Under the pieces are notes generated by a model. The model saw nothing but the letters and a program-made list of their open reading frames with translations. It had not been told where the DNA came from and searched no databases. This document shows positions 41,336 through 50,901 of a DNA stretch of 64,000 bases, piece by piece; within the stretch, counting starts at the first letter, position 1, and each line of letters opens with the position of its first letter. A program made the position numbers and the translations under genes. Source of the DNA: Herbaspirillum sp. ST 5-3 (GTDB lineage Bacteria; Pseudomonadota; Gammaproteobacteria; Burkholderiales; Burkholderiaceae_D). The stretch lies in the NCBI RefSeq assembly GCF_004804275.1, contig NZ_STGI01000007.1, positions 186,001-250,000 on the forward strand, read 5' to 3'.

Positions 41336-42748
41336 ATGAAACACGCGATTGTCGCTATCAGCGAATCCCTACCATCTGTTGCCACGATACTTGGCCAACG
41401 CCAAGTGCGTATCCCCACGGGCGGCAAAATCCGCGCCGGCATCAAGGTTCTGACAAAAAGCGCCGCCGCCCATCCGACCGCAAAGCAAATCTATGAGCGC
41501 GGCGTTGCGGGCAACCAGTCGTTCGAAGAGATCGAGTGCGCCATCATTCAAGTCCTACCCAACATCAAAACCCCGCTGGTCCCCAAGAACGTCGCCTGGT
41601 TCACCGTGCGGCCGAATGACTTTCCCAATCCAGAGACCGCCGGGCAGATCCTGGACGCCTTCGGCGAAGATCGCGGCGATGGCATAAAACGTCTGTATCG
41701 CTTCCCCGTCATTTTCCCGGCCGATATGTGGCAGGTGGTGATGCCGCATGAACTGGTCACATGGGGCGCGAACGAGAAAAAATTCTGGAGCGAATACTCG
41801 CCGGATGGACGGGTGCGCTACTGCAAATGTTATGCGCCAGTCCCGATGGATCACAGCGGCAAGCGGGCCATCCGTGTCTTCGGCGGTCGCAAGACCATCG
41901 TGCGCGACCAAAACGATGGCATCTGCAACCCCGAGTGCTGTCACGAATTCCAGACCAGGCAGTGCAACCTGTCGGGGCGCTTCATTTTCTTCATTCCCGG
42001 CATCAAGTCGATCGACGCGTTCGAGCTGCACACGAACAGCTTTTACGCGATGAGTCGCGCGATCGAGCAATTCGAGACGTTGGCCTTCTTGCGCGGTGGG
42101 CGCATTTCCGGCTTTTTGGATGACAAGCGCACGCCGTTTTACCTCACCAAAAAGCTGCGCGACGTGCCGCATATCGATGAAACGGGCAGGGCCGTACGTG
42201 CCGCGCACTGGATCATCGAACTGGAAGCGCCGATTGACGTGACGGCGCTACTAAGAGCAAACGACGACGATTCCGTTCTGGCCAATGCCGATGAGGCCGC
42301 GCATGTGCTGGAGGGAACGCGTCATGGAGCGAATCTGGAAACGGAAGGCGCAAAGGCCTTTGGCAACGATGTACGTGGCCTGAATGGCAATTCATCCGCC
42401 GATGACGACGGCATTGGGTATTGGGTGGAAAGCGCTCCGAATGCGCATGGTGACCAGGCCGCAGCGGCTACGCCAAGAAAAGCCACTGCTACTCACCAAG
42501 GACGAAATCCGCCGCCCAGTCACGACGGCGCGCCCAGCAAAGAACAGGTGATTGCCGCTGCCGGCGAGTTCGGCATCGATGCCGTTCGCTATGAAGCCTA
42601 CGCCGAATGCCATTGGGGGCCGGGATGGATGCTCAATGCTAACGGGCGGCATCGCGCGCTGGACGAAATCGATCGCTATAAGAACGACCCCGACACCTTT
42701 GTCGACAAGGTCGACGCGGAATTGACGGCCGCCCAAAAGCGCGTTTGA
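41336..42748 (+). CDS. Cys-rich phage protein, recombination directionality factor-like
   Basis: 470 residues. The core VRYCKCYAPVPMD, ICNPECCHEFQTRQCNLSGRFIFFIPG in outline and IDAFELHTNSFYAMSRAIEQFE resembles phage proteins annotated as hydrolase or metal-binding protein and grouped with gp3-like recombination directionality factors. Clustered Cys residues (CKC, CNPECC, CNL) suggest a metal site. A C-terminal part carries KEQVIAAAGEFGID and a small Trp/Gly-rich domain. It is followed by sbcD- and sbcC-like genes, a linkage seen in phages and islands. Function is inferred from memory of the family, so it is uncertain. Confidence 0.6.
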   Translation: MKHAIVAISESLPSVATILGQRQVRIPTGGKIRAGIKVLTKSAAAHPTAKQIYERGVAGNQSFEEIECAIIQVLPNIKTPLVPKNVAWFTVRPNDFPNPETAGQILDAFGEDRGDGIKRLYRFPVIFPADMWQVVMPHELVTWGANEKKFWSEYSPDGRVRYCKCYAPVPMDHSGKRAIRVFGGRKTIVRDQNDGICNPECCHEFQTRQCNLSGRFIFFIPGIKSIDAFELHTNSFYAMSRAIEQFETLAFLRGGRISGFLDDKRTPFYLTKKLRDVPHIDETGRAVRAAHWIIELEAPIDVTALLRANDDDSVLANADEAAHVLEGTRHGANLETEGAKAFGNDVRGLNGNSSADDDGIGYWVESAPNAHGDQAAAATPRKATATHQGRNPPPSHDGAPSKEQVIAAAGEFGIDAVRYEAYAECHWGPGWMLNANGRHRALDEIDRYKNDPDTFVDKVDAELTAAQKRV

Positions 42749-42802
42749 CAACGCTCATCGATCAGGGAAGCTGGGACGACAGAGTGCGAAAGGAGAAACG
42801 AG

Positions 42803-44098
42803 ATGGCGAACGTGATTCGAGGGGCACATTTTTCAGATATTCATTATGCGGCAGGAACACTGGCCGAAGTCGACCGTTGCTTCAGTTTTGCCGTCGAAGA
42901 AGCGATCAACCGGGGCGTTGCCTTTGCCGTGATCTCGGGCGATTCGACGGACCATGCGCTCGATATGCATGCGCCGGCAGTCGACGCGCTGGCGCGCAAT
43001 ATCCGGCGCCTGGCAGATCACTGTCCGGTATTGATGTTGCAGGGCACGATTTCTCACGAGCCGCCGGGAACGCTGAACTTGTTTCGGCTATTGGGTGGCA
43101 GGTATCCGGTGCATGTGGCCGACCGCCTGCAGCAGGTGGCACTGCTGCAGGACGGCACGTGGCACACGTCGGAAGGCTGGCGCTTCGACGTCGTCCCGGA
43201 TGGCAGCCGGGCGCTGTTTTCCTGCGTGCCGGTGGTGAACAAGGCGGTGGTCGCCGCTGCGGTCGGTGGGGCCGACACCGCGCGCGAGGTGGGCGAACGA
43301 TTGTCGGCGTTGCTGTGCGGCTTTGCTGCGACCAACGAGGCAGCGCGTAAACAATGTATCCCCACCATAGGCGTGTCGCACGGTACCGTGTACGGATGCC
43401 TCACTGAACATGACGTGCCGATGGCCGGCTTCGATCATGAGTTTACGACGGGCGCATTGTTTGCCGGCGGTGCGGCGGCGTTCATGCTCGGTCACATTCA
43501 CAAACACCAGGCCTGGATCGGCAACGGCAGGGTGATCGCCTACGCGGGTTCGCTCGGCCGATTGCATTACGGCGAACAAGGGGACAAGGGTTTCCTGGTG
43601 TGGGAGGTCGGGGTCGATGCGGCGCGCTGCGAGCTGGGGGCAACTCCCGCCAAGCGCACCATCGACATCTCGTTCGACGGCATGCCCGATCTTGACCAGT
43701 TGCGGCAAGTCGTACGCGAGACCACCGTGGATGGCGCATTCGTGCGGGTGCGCTGGGTCGTTCCGGAGGAGGACATCGATACCATCGACCGCGCGGCGAT
43801 CGAGCGCCTTTTTGCCGGTGCGGCGCAGGTGAAACTGGCTGGCCGCGTGATTCCGGTGGTGAGGGCGCGCGCGGCAGGAATATCGCATTTGGCGACGATG
43901 GCGTCGAAGGTGCGCGCCTGGGCAGAGGTGACCGATGCGAAGCCGGAGCCGTTGCTGGGCTGCCTGGAAGCGCTGCACGCGCAGGCGCCCGAAGAGATCG
44001 CCGCAGCAATCATGGCACAGTTGGAGTCAGTCGTTCCCCTTTTTCCTCCCGACATGCTGGCAGTGAATGGCCGTAGTGAAGTGGCTGCAACGTCCTAG
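42803..44098 (+). CDS. SbcD-like metallophosphoesterase nuclease
   Basis: Phage/island version of the SbcD (Mre11) nuclease subunit. Metal ligands are seen in FSDIHY, ISGDSTDH, SHGTVYG and LGHIHKHQAW. The GNH[DE] motif of cellular enzymes is replaced by QGTISHEPPG, which keeps the His but not the Asn; this variant also occurs in phage SbcD proteins. 431 residues; strong ribosome site AAGGAGA before ATG at 42803. It should form a nuclease with the SbcC-like protein encoded 85 bases downstream. Confidence 0.82.
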   Translation: MANVIRGAHFSDIHYAAGTLAEVDRCFSFAVEEAINRGVAFAVISGDSTDHALDMHAPAVDALARNIRRLADHCPVLMLQGTISHEPPGTLNLFRLLGGRYPVHVADRLQQVALLQDGTWHTSEGWRFDVVPDGSRALFSCVPVVNKAVVAAAVGGADTAREVGERLSALLCGFAATNEAARKQCIPTIGVSHGTVYGCLTEHDVPMAGFDHEFTTGALFAGGAAAFMLGHIHKHQAWIGNGRVIAYAGSLGRLHYGEQGDKGFLVWEVGVDAARCELGATPAKRTIDISFDGMPDLDQLRQVVRETTVDGAFVRVRWVVPEEDIDTIDRAAIERLFAGAAQVKLAGRVIPVVRARAAGISHLATMASKVRAWAEVTDAKPEPLLGCLEALHAQAPEEIAAAIMAQLESVVPLFPPDMLAVNGRSEVAATS

Positions 44099-44183
44099 GG
44101 CAGTCTTGAAGACGGGGCCGCTCGCGAGAGACTGATTCTGGGATAGGTGGCATGCAACCGAATCACTGGAGAGGATGGACAGC

Positions 44184-46661
44184 ATGAGACCGATATCGTT
44201 GACATTGAAAGGATTTCGCGGAATTCGGGATGGGCTGGGGCGGGAGGAATTGACGCTGGATTTCGACGCGCTTGCCGGCGGTGCTCAGTTGATCGCAATC
44301 GCCGGAAAGAACGGGCGCGGCAAGACGACCGTGATGGACAACATGACGCCGTACCCGCTGATGCCGTCTCGCGCCGGCGCGGACGGGGTGGGGCTGTTTT
44401 CGTATTACGACCATGTCTTTCTGCCGGAGAGCGTCAAGGACCTGGTTTGGGAGCACGGGGGCAAGCGCTACCGCTCGCAGATCGTCATCAGGCTCCATGG
44501 CAAGAAAAAAACGGAAGCCTATTTGCATGTCTCGGGCGCGGCCGGATGGATGCCGGTGACACTGCTGGACGGGACGGTATCGGATGGCAAGATGGATACT
44601 TATTTGCGTTGCGTCGAAGCGATCCTGGGTAGTGCCCAAACGTTTTTCACGTCGATGTATGCGGCGCAAGGCAGGCGCCAGCTATCGGCGTACCGGAATG
44701 CCGAAATCAAGACGCTGCTGGCCGACTTGCTTGGGCTGGACGAAATCCGCGCGCTGGGCGCCAAGGCAGCGGATACCGTCAAGCTGCTCAAAGCCGGGCT
44801 GGTGGCGATCCGCCAGGAGCGTTGCGGCCTTGAGTCCGATGCTGGCCAGCTTGCGAGCGAGATCACGCAGTTGGGGGATACCCGGCAACGGATCGATGCA
44901 GCGCAAGAACGGAAATCGTCGTGCCAGCGTGCAGCCGACATGGCGAAGGAGGTGCTGGCCAGGATCATGGCAAGTAAGGACGTGGCGATGCATGCCGAGG
45001 TGAGGCGGTCCCAGTTTCATGCGGAGCGACGGGCGATCATCGGGGAGGGCAAGACGGCGCTGGCGTCGCTGGATCGCCAGGATCAACGCGAAGCCGAACG
45101 GCTCGGGTTGCTCGACCGTCGACTCGCGCAGCGCGTGGCAGAGCGGCAAAGGAAACGGTCGGAGCTGAGTTGTCAACGTGACAGATACAACACAATCATC
45201 AGCGCTGGCGGAAGGATCGAGCATGCCGCGCGCCGCCTGCCCGTAGTGGAACAGATTGGATACGCCCGGGAAGCGCGCTTGCATGGGCTGCGGCGCGACG
45301 TGGATGCATTGATCAAGCTATCGTCCAACGAGAAACTTCTCCGGGAAAAAATCACCGGTGTCGAGCGTGCGGCAGGGCACGCGGTGCTGAAAACACAGGA
45401 ACTCGCGCGACGCCTCGGTTTGACCGCAGGAGTGCCTTGCGCCGGCAGCGATTTGCAGGGGCAGTGCAAGCTGCTGGGCGATGCGCGCGATGCACAGAGC
45501 TTGATGCCCTCCGCCGACTTGGAGCTGCGCCGGCTAGAACGTGAGCGCCGGCTCCTCAACGATCGTCTGGCAGATATTCGACAACAGGTCGTGGGCCTGG
45601 CCGATGCTCCCGCGCGTTTGGCGCGGGCCGAGGACAAGCTTCGGCGCACAAGGTCGCTGGTGTCGGTACAAGCCGTGTTAGCCGCAAGGCGAGGGGAACT
45701 GCAACAGGCCAGGGAGGCGCTGGCTGCAATCGATGCGCAGTTGTCGGAAATGCCGCTAGGCGAGGAGGGGGAAACCAGTGACGAGCAGGACGAGCGTTGC
45801 GCGATTTCCAAGGCGCGGCAGCAGATAGCTCTGGAACGCGTCGCGCAGGCCAAGCGGTACAGGCAAGCGCTCGACCGGATGGACGAGGCGCTGGCGGAGT
45901 TGCCGGCGCCATTCGACGAGGGGCAGGTTGTGCAGGCGCAAAGGGCGGTCGCGCAGGCGCAGCAGGCAATTGCTGATGCGGAGACGGGATTTATGACTGC
46001 GGTGTGCGACCAACAGCGGATGGAAGAACTCACGCGGCGCCATCAAGACATTGCGCAGAAACTCACCCAACTGGATGCGCACAGCGCGCACATCGAGCAG
46101 GCGCTCGGCGTATGGACGTTATTCGCACGGTGCATGAGCAAAGATGGGCTGATTGCGTTATCGATCGACGATGCCGGACCGACGCTGTCTGGCTTGGCGA
46201 ATGAATTGCTGTTGGCATGCTATGGGCCTCGGTTTACGGTGTCGATCAAGACCCAGGTGGAAACTGGAAAAGGGGAATCGCGCGAAGGCTTCGACATTCT
46301 CGTGCACGATGCGGATTCGGGGGCTAGCAAGAGCGTGACGACGATGAGCGGCGGAGAGCGTGTCTGGATTAACGAGTGCCTGACACGGGCGATTGCGCTG
46401 TACCTGGCACAACATCGCGGGCGGCGTTATGAAACAGTGTTTTCCGACGAGGCGGATGGCGCGCTTGATCCGGACCGCAAGCGGATATTCATCGCGATGA
46501 AGCGCGAAGTGCTGCGCATTGGCGGCTATGGGCGTGAATTCTTCGTGTCGCAGACGTCGGAATTGACGGCAATGGCGGACGCGATAATCGATCTGGAACC
46601 CTATGTTGGAACCGGCCAGCCAAATCAAATGCCGCCCAGAGACATCATCCCAGCTGCTTGA
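44184..46661 (+). CDS. SbcC-like coiled-coil ATPase
   Basis: Rad50/SbcC-type ATPase: Walker A IAGKNGRGKTTVMDN near residue 45, two long coiled-coil arms, a putative zinc hook at about residues 419-428 (CAGSDLQGQC), the signature TMSGGERVWINECLTRAI near 720 and Walker B VFSDEADGALDPD near 755. The hook is unusual: the two Cys are eight residues apart rather than in CxxC. ATG at 44184 fits GGAGAGG nine bases upstream; ATG at 44175 is too close to it. 825 residues. The gene ends inside the promoter of copZ. Confidence 0.85.
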   Translation: MRPISLTLKGFRGIRDGLGREELTLDFDALAGGAQLIAIAGKNGRGKTTVMDNMTPYPLMPSRAGADGVGLFSYYDHVFLPESVKDLVWEHGGKRYRSQIVIRLHGKKKTEAYLHVSGAAGWMPVTLLDGTVSDGKMDTYLRCVEAILGSAQTFFTSMYAAQGRRQLSAYRNAEIKTLLADLLGLDEIRALGAKAADTVKLLKAGLVAIRQERCGLESDAGQLASEITQLGDTRQRIDAAQERKSSCQRAADMAKEVLARIMASKDVAMHAEVRRSQFHAERRAIIGEGKTALASLDRQDQREAERLGLLDRRLAQRVAERQRKRSELSCQRDRYNTIISAGGRIEHAARRLPVVEQIGYAREARLHGLRRDVDALIKLSSNEKLLREKITGVERAAGHAVLKTQELARRLGLTAGVPCAGSDLQGQCKLLGDARDAQSLMPSADLELRRLERERRLLNDRLADIRQQVVGLADAPARLARAEDKLRRTRSLVSVQAVLAARRGELQQAREALAAIDAQLSEMPLGEEGETSDEQDERCAISKARQQIALERVAQAKRYRQALDRMDEALAELPAPFDEGQVVQAQRAVAQAQQAIADAETGFMTAVCDQQRMEELTRRHQDIAQKLTQLDAHSAHIEQALGVWTLFARCMSKDGLIALSIDDAGPTLSGLANELLLACYGPRFTVSIKTQVETGKGESREGFDILVHDADSGASKSVTTMSGGERVWINECLTRAIALYLAQHRGRRYETVFSDEADGALDPDRKRIFIAMKREVLRIGGYGREFFVSQTSELTAMADAIIDLEPYVGTGQPNQMPPRDIIPAA

Positions 46662-46688
46662 CATTCCCATCGCGGAAGGGTTTATCTT
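46658..46688 (+). promoter_or_regulatory. CueR/MerR-type copper promoter
   Basis: TTGACA (46658-46663) and TATCTT (46683-46688) are separated by 19 bases, the overlong spacer of MerR-family promoters. The spacer TTCCCATCGCGGAAGGGTT has an inverted repeat TTCCC/GGGAA-like core similar to the E. coli copA promoter (TTGACCTTCCCCTTGCTGGAAGG). It drives copZ and perhaps the ATPase. It overlaps the stop codon of the SbcC-like gene. No cueR gene is in this window. Confidence 0.7.
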
Positions 46689-46718
46689 GACATGACATTC
46701 AAGCGAGGAGGTAACACC

Positions 46719-46916
46719 ATGGTTGAGTTTCAAGTGAGAAAAATGAGTTGCGGTGGTTGCGCCAGCCGCGTGACAAAGGTTATTCACGGCGTCGACAGTA
46801 CAGCTAAGGTGGACATCGACTTGAAGAGCAAGATGGCGCGCGTCGAGACTAAGGTGGACCTGGACACACTCACCTCTGCGCTCGCCGAGGCCGGATATCC
46901 GACGTTGTCAGAGTGA
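46719..46916 (+). CDS. copZ: Heavy-metal-associated domain protein (copper chaperone, CopZ-like)
   Basis: A single HMA domain of 65 residues; the metal motif is MSCGGC. It likely carries Cu(I) to the adjacent P-type ATPase. ATG at 46719 has a very good ribosome site (GAGGAGG), so the longer frame from 46692 is rejected. 261 bases without another gene separate it from the ATPase. Within them TTGACCTAAGTCA (46930-46942) is a palindrome-like element. Confidence 0.85.
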   Translation: MVEFQVRKMSCGGCASRVTKVIHGVDSTAKVDIDLKSKMARVETKVDLDTLTSALAEAGYPTLSE

Positions 46917-47177
46917 TATTGGAAAATATTTGACCTAAGTCATTTATTTTTACCACACCGCTTCCTACGATGGGTCCAGGAATGAGGGAAGCAGCAAGAT
47001 ATTCGCGAAGAACTTTGAGTTCTTTGAAATGCTTTGGTGAATTCTGCTTTCGACCTGCACATGGATTCAGTGATGCATGCATTCAACAATGTGTCATGAA
47101 TCACCCGTAGATATTCCGGATTTTCGGCCCAAGAAACCGGCGGTACGACGCCGCTACAACAAGAACAGGAAAGCATC

Positions 47178-49910
47178 ATGGACGATAAGACACATAATCA
47201 TCACGACCATCATGGTCATCAACACGGCAACCATGAGCAGCCAACCGCAGTCGCCGCGCAAGAGGCCAAGCCACCGTTTACCGACCCGGTATGCGGCATG
47301 CAGGTGGCCGCGGACCCGGATAAAAGCGCAACGCATGCCGGCCGCGAATACCACTTCTGCAGCGCCAAGTGCTTGGAGAAGTTCCGTTCCAATCCGAACG
47401 CTTATACCAAACCGGAGTCAGCACAGGCAGTGCCGCAGGAAACGGTATTCACCTGCCCGATGCACCCCGAAATCCGGCAGGTCACACCGGGGAAATGCCC
47501 CAAATGCGGCATGACCCTCGTCCCCGCCACGCCCTCGCCCAGTGTTCATGCCCATCATCACGGCCATAATGATTCACACGAGCCTGCGGCAACCGGGCAG
47601 AGCGCTGAGAAACCGTTCACCGATCCGGTATGCGGCATGAAAGTGGCGGCGCATGCCGATAAGACCATCGATGTCGAGGGAACGGCGTATCACTTCTGCA
47701 GTACGAAGTGCATGGAGAAGTTCCGGGCCAATCCCCAGGCGTACATGAAACCGAGTGCACCGGTGCCGGCTCCAGCTCCAGCTTCAGCCATGCCGGAAGG
47801 AACCATCTACACCTGCCCGATGCATCCGGAAATCCGGCAGAACGCTCCCGGAAATTGTCCGATATGCGGCATGACCCTGGAACCGGTCATGCCCTCTCTT
47901 GAGGAAGAGGAGAATCCGGAGCTGGCCGACTTCCGAAGGCGGTTTTGGTGGACCTTGCCGCTCACCGTGATCGTCACGGCGCTGGCCATGTTCGGTCATC
48001 GCATCTTCTCAGGCGGGTTGCCTCACCAAAGCTGGATCGAATTTGCGCTCAGTACGCCGGTGGTGTTATGGGCCGGTTGGCCTTTCTTTACGCGCGGAAT
48101 GCAGTCCATCATCAACCGTAGCCCCAACATGTGGACGCTGATTGGGACCGGCGTGGCGGCCGCATATGGCTACAGCGTCGTGGCAACAGCGGCGCCCGGC
48201 CTGTTCCCGCAAACGTTCATGGCGCATGGCCGTATCGGCGTCTATTTCGAAGCGGCGGCAGTCATTGTGTCGCTCACGCTGCTCGGCCAGATACTGGAGC
48301 TGAAGGCGCGCTCGCAGACATCGGCCGCCATCAAGTCGCTGCTCGGCCTGGCGCCGAAGACAGCCCGTCGCATCAAAGCTGGCGGCAGCGAGGAAGATGT
48401 GCCGCTCACCCATGTCCACATCGGCGACACCCTGCGCGTGCGCCCAGGTGAAAAAGTCCCGGTCGACGGCGACGTGCTGGAGGGGGAAAGCGCGCTGGAC
48501 GAATCGATGCTGACCGGCGAACCGGTGCCGGTCACCAAGCGCCCCGGCGACAAGCTGATCGGCGCGACCATCAACACCAGCGGCAGCCTGATCATGCGCG
48601 CCGAAAAAGTCGGCTCACAAACCATGCTCTCGCAAATCGTCCAGATGGTTGCCAATGCCCAGCGCTCGCGGGCGCCGATGCAGCGCCTGGCCGACATTGT
48701 GGCGGGCTACTTCGTGACCGTCGTGGTGGGGATCGCGATCCTGACGTTGCTTGGCTGGGGCTTCTTCGGACCGCAACCGAGCTGGGTCTATGGTTTTGTC
48801 AATGCGGTCGCGGTGCTCATCATTGCCTGCCCATGTGCGCTCGGGCTGGCTACCCCGATGTCGATCATGGCCGCGACCGGCCGTGCAGCAACGCAAGGCA
48901 TCCTGTTCCGCGATGCGGCAGCCATCGAAAGCATGCGCAAGGTGACCACGCTGATCGTGGACAAGACCGGAACGCTCACGGAAGGCAAGCCGGCGTTTGA
49001 CCGCGTTGTTCCGGCTCCCGGTTTTGTGGAAAAGGACGTATTGCAGATTGCTGCAAGTATCGACCAGGGAAGTGAGCATCCGCTGGCGCATGCGATTGTC
49101 GACGAAGCACGCCGGCGCGGGCTGGCACTGGACAAGCCAGAAACGTTTGAGTCGGCCAGCGGCATCGGCGTGCGCGGTGTCGTTGCCGGCCGTCGCATTG
49201 CACTCGGCAACACGGCATTGATGGACACCGAAAAAGTCGACTGGCATGCGCTGGTGAATCAAGCTGAAGAGCTGCGCAACGAAGGCGCCAGCGTGATGTA
49301 CCTTGCCGCTGACGGCCGACTCGTTGGCCTGATTGCCGTGTCCGACCCGGTAAAGGCGACTACGCCGGAAGCATTGAAGACACTCAGGGACGCCGGTTTG
49401 ACAGTCGTGATGGCAACCGGCGACGGTGTGACCACGGCGAAGTCGGTGGCTAAGAGACTGGGCATCGATGAAGTGTATGGCGAGGTCAAGCCGCAGGACA
49501 AGCTGCAGTTGGTCGAGCGTCTGCAGAAGGAAGGCAAGGTTGTCGCCATGGCCGGCGATGGTATCAACGATGCTCCCGCGCTTGCCAAATCCAATGTCGG
49601 TATTGCGATGGGGACCGGCACCGACGTTGCCATCAATAGTGCTCATGTGACCTTGGTGAAAGGCGACTTACGCGCGATTGCGCGGGCGCGCAGCCTATCG
49701 GTCGAGACGGTGCGCAACATGCGCCAGAATCTGGCCTTTGCCTTCGTGTACAACGCGCTCGGCATTCCGCTGGCGGCCGGCCTGCTGTATCCGTTCACCG
49801 GTCAGTTGCTGTCGCCGATGATTGCCGCGCTCGCAATGAGCCTGAGCTCGGTTTCCGTCATTACCAACGCACTGCGCCTGCGTGGGGCAAAGCAAACCGC
49901 TCCAGGTTGA
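47178..49910 (+). CDS. copA: Copper-transporting P1B-type ATPase
   Basis: Exports Cu(I) from cytoplasm. The N-terminus is unusual: a His-rich start, then a YHS domain (DPVCGMQV, about 35), a heavy-metal-binding CPMHPEI motif (about 92), a second YHS (about 148) and second CPMHPEI motif (about 212), i.e. a duplicated YHS-HMBD pair and no HMA domain. Transmembrane part with the CPC motif [11 protein letters not shown] (about 550), LTGEP (about 446), phosphorylation DKTGT (about 595), HP motif SEHPLAHAI and [12 protein letters not shown]. 910 residues. It partners with CopZ; subgroup (copper or silver) not certain. Confidence 0.9.
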   Translation: MDDKTHNHHDHHGHQHGNHEQPTAVAAQEAKPPFTDPVCGMQVAADPDKSATHAGREYHFCSAKCLEKFRSNPNAYTKPESAQAVPQETVFTCPMHPEIRQVTPGKCPKCGMTLVPATPSPSVHAHHHGHNDSHEPAATGQSAEKPFTDPVCGMKVAAHADKTIDVEGTAYHFCSTKCMEKFRANPQAYMKPSAPVPAPAPASAMPEGTIYTCPMHPEIRQNAPGNCPICGMTLEPVMPSLEEEENPELADFRRRFWWTLPLTVIVTALAMFGHRIFSGGLPHQSWIEFALSTPVVLWAGWPFFTRGMQSIINRSPNMWTLIGTGVAAAYGYSVVATAAPGLFPQTFMAHGRIGVYFEAAAVIVSLTLLGQILELKARSQTSAAIKSLLGLAPKTARRIKAGGSEEDVPLTHVHIGDTLRVRPGEKVPVDGDVLEGESALDESMLTGEPVPVTKRPGDKLIGATINTSGSLIMRAEKVGSQTMLSQIVQMVANAQRSRAPMQRLADIVAGYFVTVVVGIAILTLLGWGFFGPQPSWVYGFVNAVAVLIIACPCALGLATPMSIMAATGRAATQGILFRDAAAIESMRKVTTLIVDKTGTLTEGKPAFDRVVPAPGFVEKDVLQIAASIDQGSEHPLAHAIVDEARRRGLALDKPETFESASGIGVRGVVAGRRIALGNTALMDTEKVDWHALVNQAEELRNEGASVMYLAADGRLVGLIAVSDPVKATTPEALKTLRDAGLTVVMATGDGVTTAKSVAKRLGIDEVYGEVKPQDKLQLVERLQKEGKVVAMAGDGINDAPALAKSNVGIAMGTGTDVAINSAHVTLVKGDLRAIARARSLSVETVRNMRQNLAFAFVYNALGIPLAAGLLYPFTGQLLSPMIAALAMSLSSVSVITNALRLRGAKQTAPG

Positions 49911-49993
49911 TTGCGGCAGCGCTTGCCGGGCGTGGGCACATGATCGTTTCCCAGTGCGGGTTCGGCAATACGCGGTTTGAAGGTGGCTCATAG

Positions 49994-50019
49994 GGGAGCT
50001 GCACTGCGAAGCAGCTCCC
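49994..50019. repeat. Perfect 9-bp inverted repeat
   Basis: GGGAGCTGC and GCAGCTCCC enclose an eight-base loop between the convergent copA and radC genes. No T run follows on either side, so termination is possible but not clear. Confidence 0.5.
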
Positions 50020-50060
50020 GCCAGCGCGATCCGGCGCCGGAAACAGGCAATCTCGCCTGC

Positions 50061-50648
50061 CTATAACAGTCCTTGTTCGGCAAAGGAAAAGATGGCATCC
50101 CCGGCGACGATGAAATGATCGAGTACCCGCACCTCGACCAGGGATAATGCGCACGCGAGCTGCCCGGTCAGCATGCGATCGGCTTCACTCGGTTCGACGC
50201 TGCCGCTAGGGTGATTATGGGCAAGTATCACCGAGGCAGCGTTGTGCTTGAGCACCGACTTCAGGACTTCGCGTGGGTAGACCGCGGTCTGCGTCAGCGT
50301 CCCCCGAAAAATCGCCTCCGCCTCAATCAGTCGATTGCGTACGTCAAGATGAAGGAGCATGAACACCTCATGCCCGACATTGGCACATCGAAGTTTGAGC
50401 CACTCCCGCACTGCGTTCGGCGAATTGAGCATCGACCCGGAATGCATGTGCGCCTTCAAGTCGCGCAACAGAATTTCCCGTGCAACTGACAACCTGTGGC
50501 TGACGAGCACCTCGCATCGCGACGATGCGGAGGTGTCGCCATCTCCAAGATAAGCGTAAGCGGCCGCAGCGTCTGACGCTGACGCTGCCGGCGGCGCGAG
50601 CAGTTCGCAGACGAGCTCGGACCGCGACATGGTGGAAAGGTCGTTCAT
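50061..50648 (-). CDS. RadC-like JAB domain protein
   Basis: RadC family protein, JAMM/JAB1 metalloprotease-type fold common in mobile elements; true role unclear. The JAMM motif LAHNHPSGSVEPSEAD is intact (HxH...SGx6D). Starts at ATG 50648 (MNDLSTMSRSEL) with GGAG upstream; 195 residues. It lacks the N-terminal UPF0758 helix-hairpin-helix region of chromosomal RadC. A multi-part hairpin (50674-50711) precedes it and is shared with the next two leftward genes. Confidence 0.88.
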   Translation of the reverse strand: MNDLSTMSRSELVCELLAPPAASASDAAAAYAYLGDGDTSASSRCEVLVSHRLSVAREILLRDLKAHMHSGSMLNSPNAVREWLKLRCANVGHEVFMLLHLDVRNRLIEAEAIFRGTLTQTAVYPREVLKSVLKHNAASVILAHNHPSGSVEPSEADRMLTGQLACALSLVEVRVLDHFIVAGDAIFSFAEQGLL

Positions 50649-50673
50649 GGCGTTCTCCAATATAACAAGAAAA

Positions 50674-50711
50674 TGCGGGATCGCCAGGCCCAACGGGAAT
50701 GGCTTCCCGCA
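50674..50711 (-). ncRNA. Structured leader of radC-like gene (copy 1)
   Basis: Read leftward the leader pairs TGCGGGA with TCCCGCA (outer stem), GCC with GGC (middle) and CCC with GGG (inner), then TTTTCTTGTT and the ribosome site GGAGAACGCC. Copies 2 and 3 (51616-51657, 51992-52031) show the same three-tier plan. Possibly a member of the known radC RNA motif, a leader of mobile-element DNA-related genes; I could not test this. Confidence 0.55.
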
Positions 50712-50901
50712 GGGGACACGCATGCAGCGCATGCGCAGCTTGAAGGGCCGGTCATGGCTGCTCCACCTCGACTGGCGTCAGCATCTCCATGACGAGGCAA
50801 AGCGGCGCGTTGACAGTGCGAAGATCTTGCAGCCGTCACAAACTGGCATATATGTCTGACTAAGGAAATGTGACCGGATCATTCATAGGCGCTGGACAAA
50901 C

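Noticed and set aside
47077-47514. 145-codon frame overlapping the ATPase start
   Set aside because: Lys/Arg-rich shadow of the His-rich ATPase N-terminus in another frame.
49994-50019. Fourth copy of the 51-kb leader structure
   Set aside because: It is a simple two-arm hairpin behind radC, without the middle and inner stems or the TTTTCTTGTT tail.
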